From positions 1 through 5,401 of the forward strand of contig CATOLW010000097.1 in the NCBI GenBank assembly GCA_951800935.1: a stretch of DNA of 5,401 bases, read 5' to 3'. Shown here piece after piece: positions 5,289 to 5,401 of this stretch. Position numbers and translations under genes: made by a program. The stretch is from an uncultured Clostridium sp. (GTDB lineage Bacteria > Bacillota_A > Clostridia > TANB77 > CAG-508). How positions within the stretch are numbered: position 1 is the stretch's first letter; each line of letters begins with the position of its first letter. The notes under the pieces were generated by a model. That model ran no database searches, was not told the origin of the DNA, and worked only from the letters and a program-made list of their open reading frames with translations.

Positions 5289-5401
5289 ATGAACGAAGAA
5301 GAATGGGATAAAGATTATAAAAAAGTAAAAAAAACAAATAATATACTTTTTCTTGTGATAATGTTTTTTGCTATAATAGTATTTTTCGTAGTTTACTATA
5401 T
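5289..5401 (+). CDS. N-terminal part of a third membrane protein in the operon (cut by window end)
   Basis: The first 37 codons are present and open to the right edge. AAAGGAG (5275-5281) lies seven bases before the ATG at 5289, giving strong start support. The N-terminus is hydrophilic and charged (MNEEEWDKDYKKVKKTNN), followed from about residue 19 by a continuous hydrophobic run (ILFLVIMFFAIIVFFVVYY). It therefore looks like a membrane protein with a cytoplasmic N-terminus. The function cannot be judged from this fragment. Confidence 0.8.
   Translation, partial: MNEEEWDKDYKKVKKTNNILFLVIMFFAIIVFFVVYY

Overview
The window is AT-rich (roughly 30% GC by eye) with strong AAGGAG-type ribosome sites, near-consensus TTGACA/TATAAT promoters, CCA-encoding tRNA genes and many compact intrinsic terminators. 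It contains a VanW/G5 cell-wall protein and, apparently, a sortase-type anchor. Together these point to a low-GC Gram-positive of the Firmicutes, most likely an anaerobic clostridial or related gut lineage. TGG is used for Trp, and I saw no sign of a non-standard genetic code.

Left part (1-2216): the 3' end of a gene for a surface protein with an LPNAG + hydrophobic + Lys-rich tail ends at 140 and is followed by a bidirectional terminator. On the minus strand lie tRNA-Lys(CUU) with a perfect-consensus promoter, and a large VanW-family membrane/wall protein gene (363-2216) with its own terminator and promoter.

Middle (2217-3682): a divergent intergenic region carries one minus-strand promoter and two tandem plus-strand promoters. 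It leads into a small intracellular protein with a CBM25/53-like starch/glycogen-binding domain. A palindromic bidirectional terminator separates this gene from a convergent FabG-like short-chain dehydrogenase/reductase gene (2954-3682, minus).

Right part (3683-5401): a roughly 500-base gap without an intact gene holds the most unusual material. It contains the intact 3' half of a tRNA-Thr(UGU) gene whose 5' half is unrecognisable, still behind a near-consensus promoter. This is enclosed by an imperfect 18-20 bp inverted repeat and 7-bp direct repeats. A free-standing plus-strand terminator hairpin and a possible broken small membrane-protein gene follow. After the gap comes an apparent operon of three unrecognised membrane proteins (4186-5022, 5050-5256, 5289-end), which runs out of the window.

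Working interpretation: the left two thirds is ordinary chromosome. The tRNA-Thr half-gene marks a rearrangement or integration junction, and the membrane-protein operon to its right may be accessory DNA. No integrase, transposase, CRISPR array or recognisable defence gene is visible in the window, so this remains inference.
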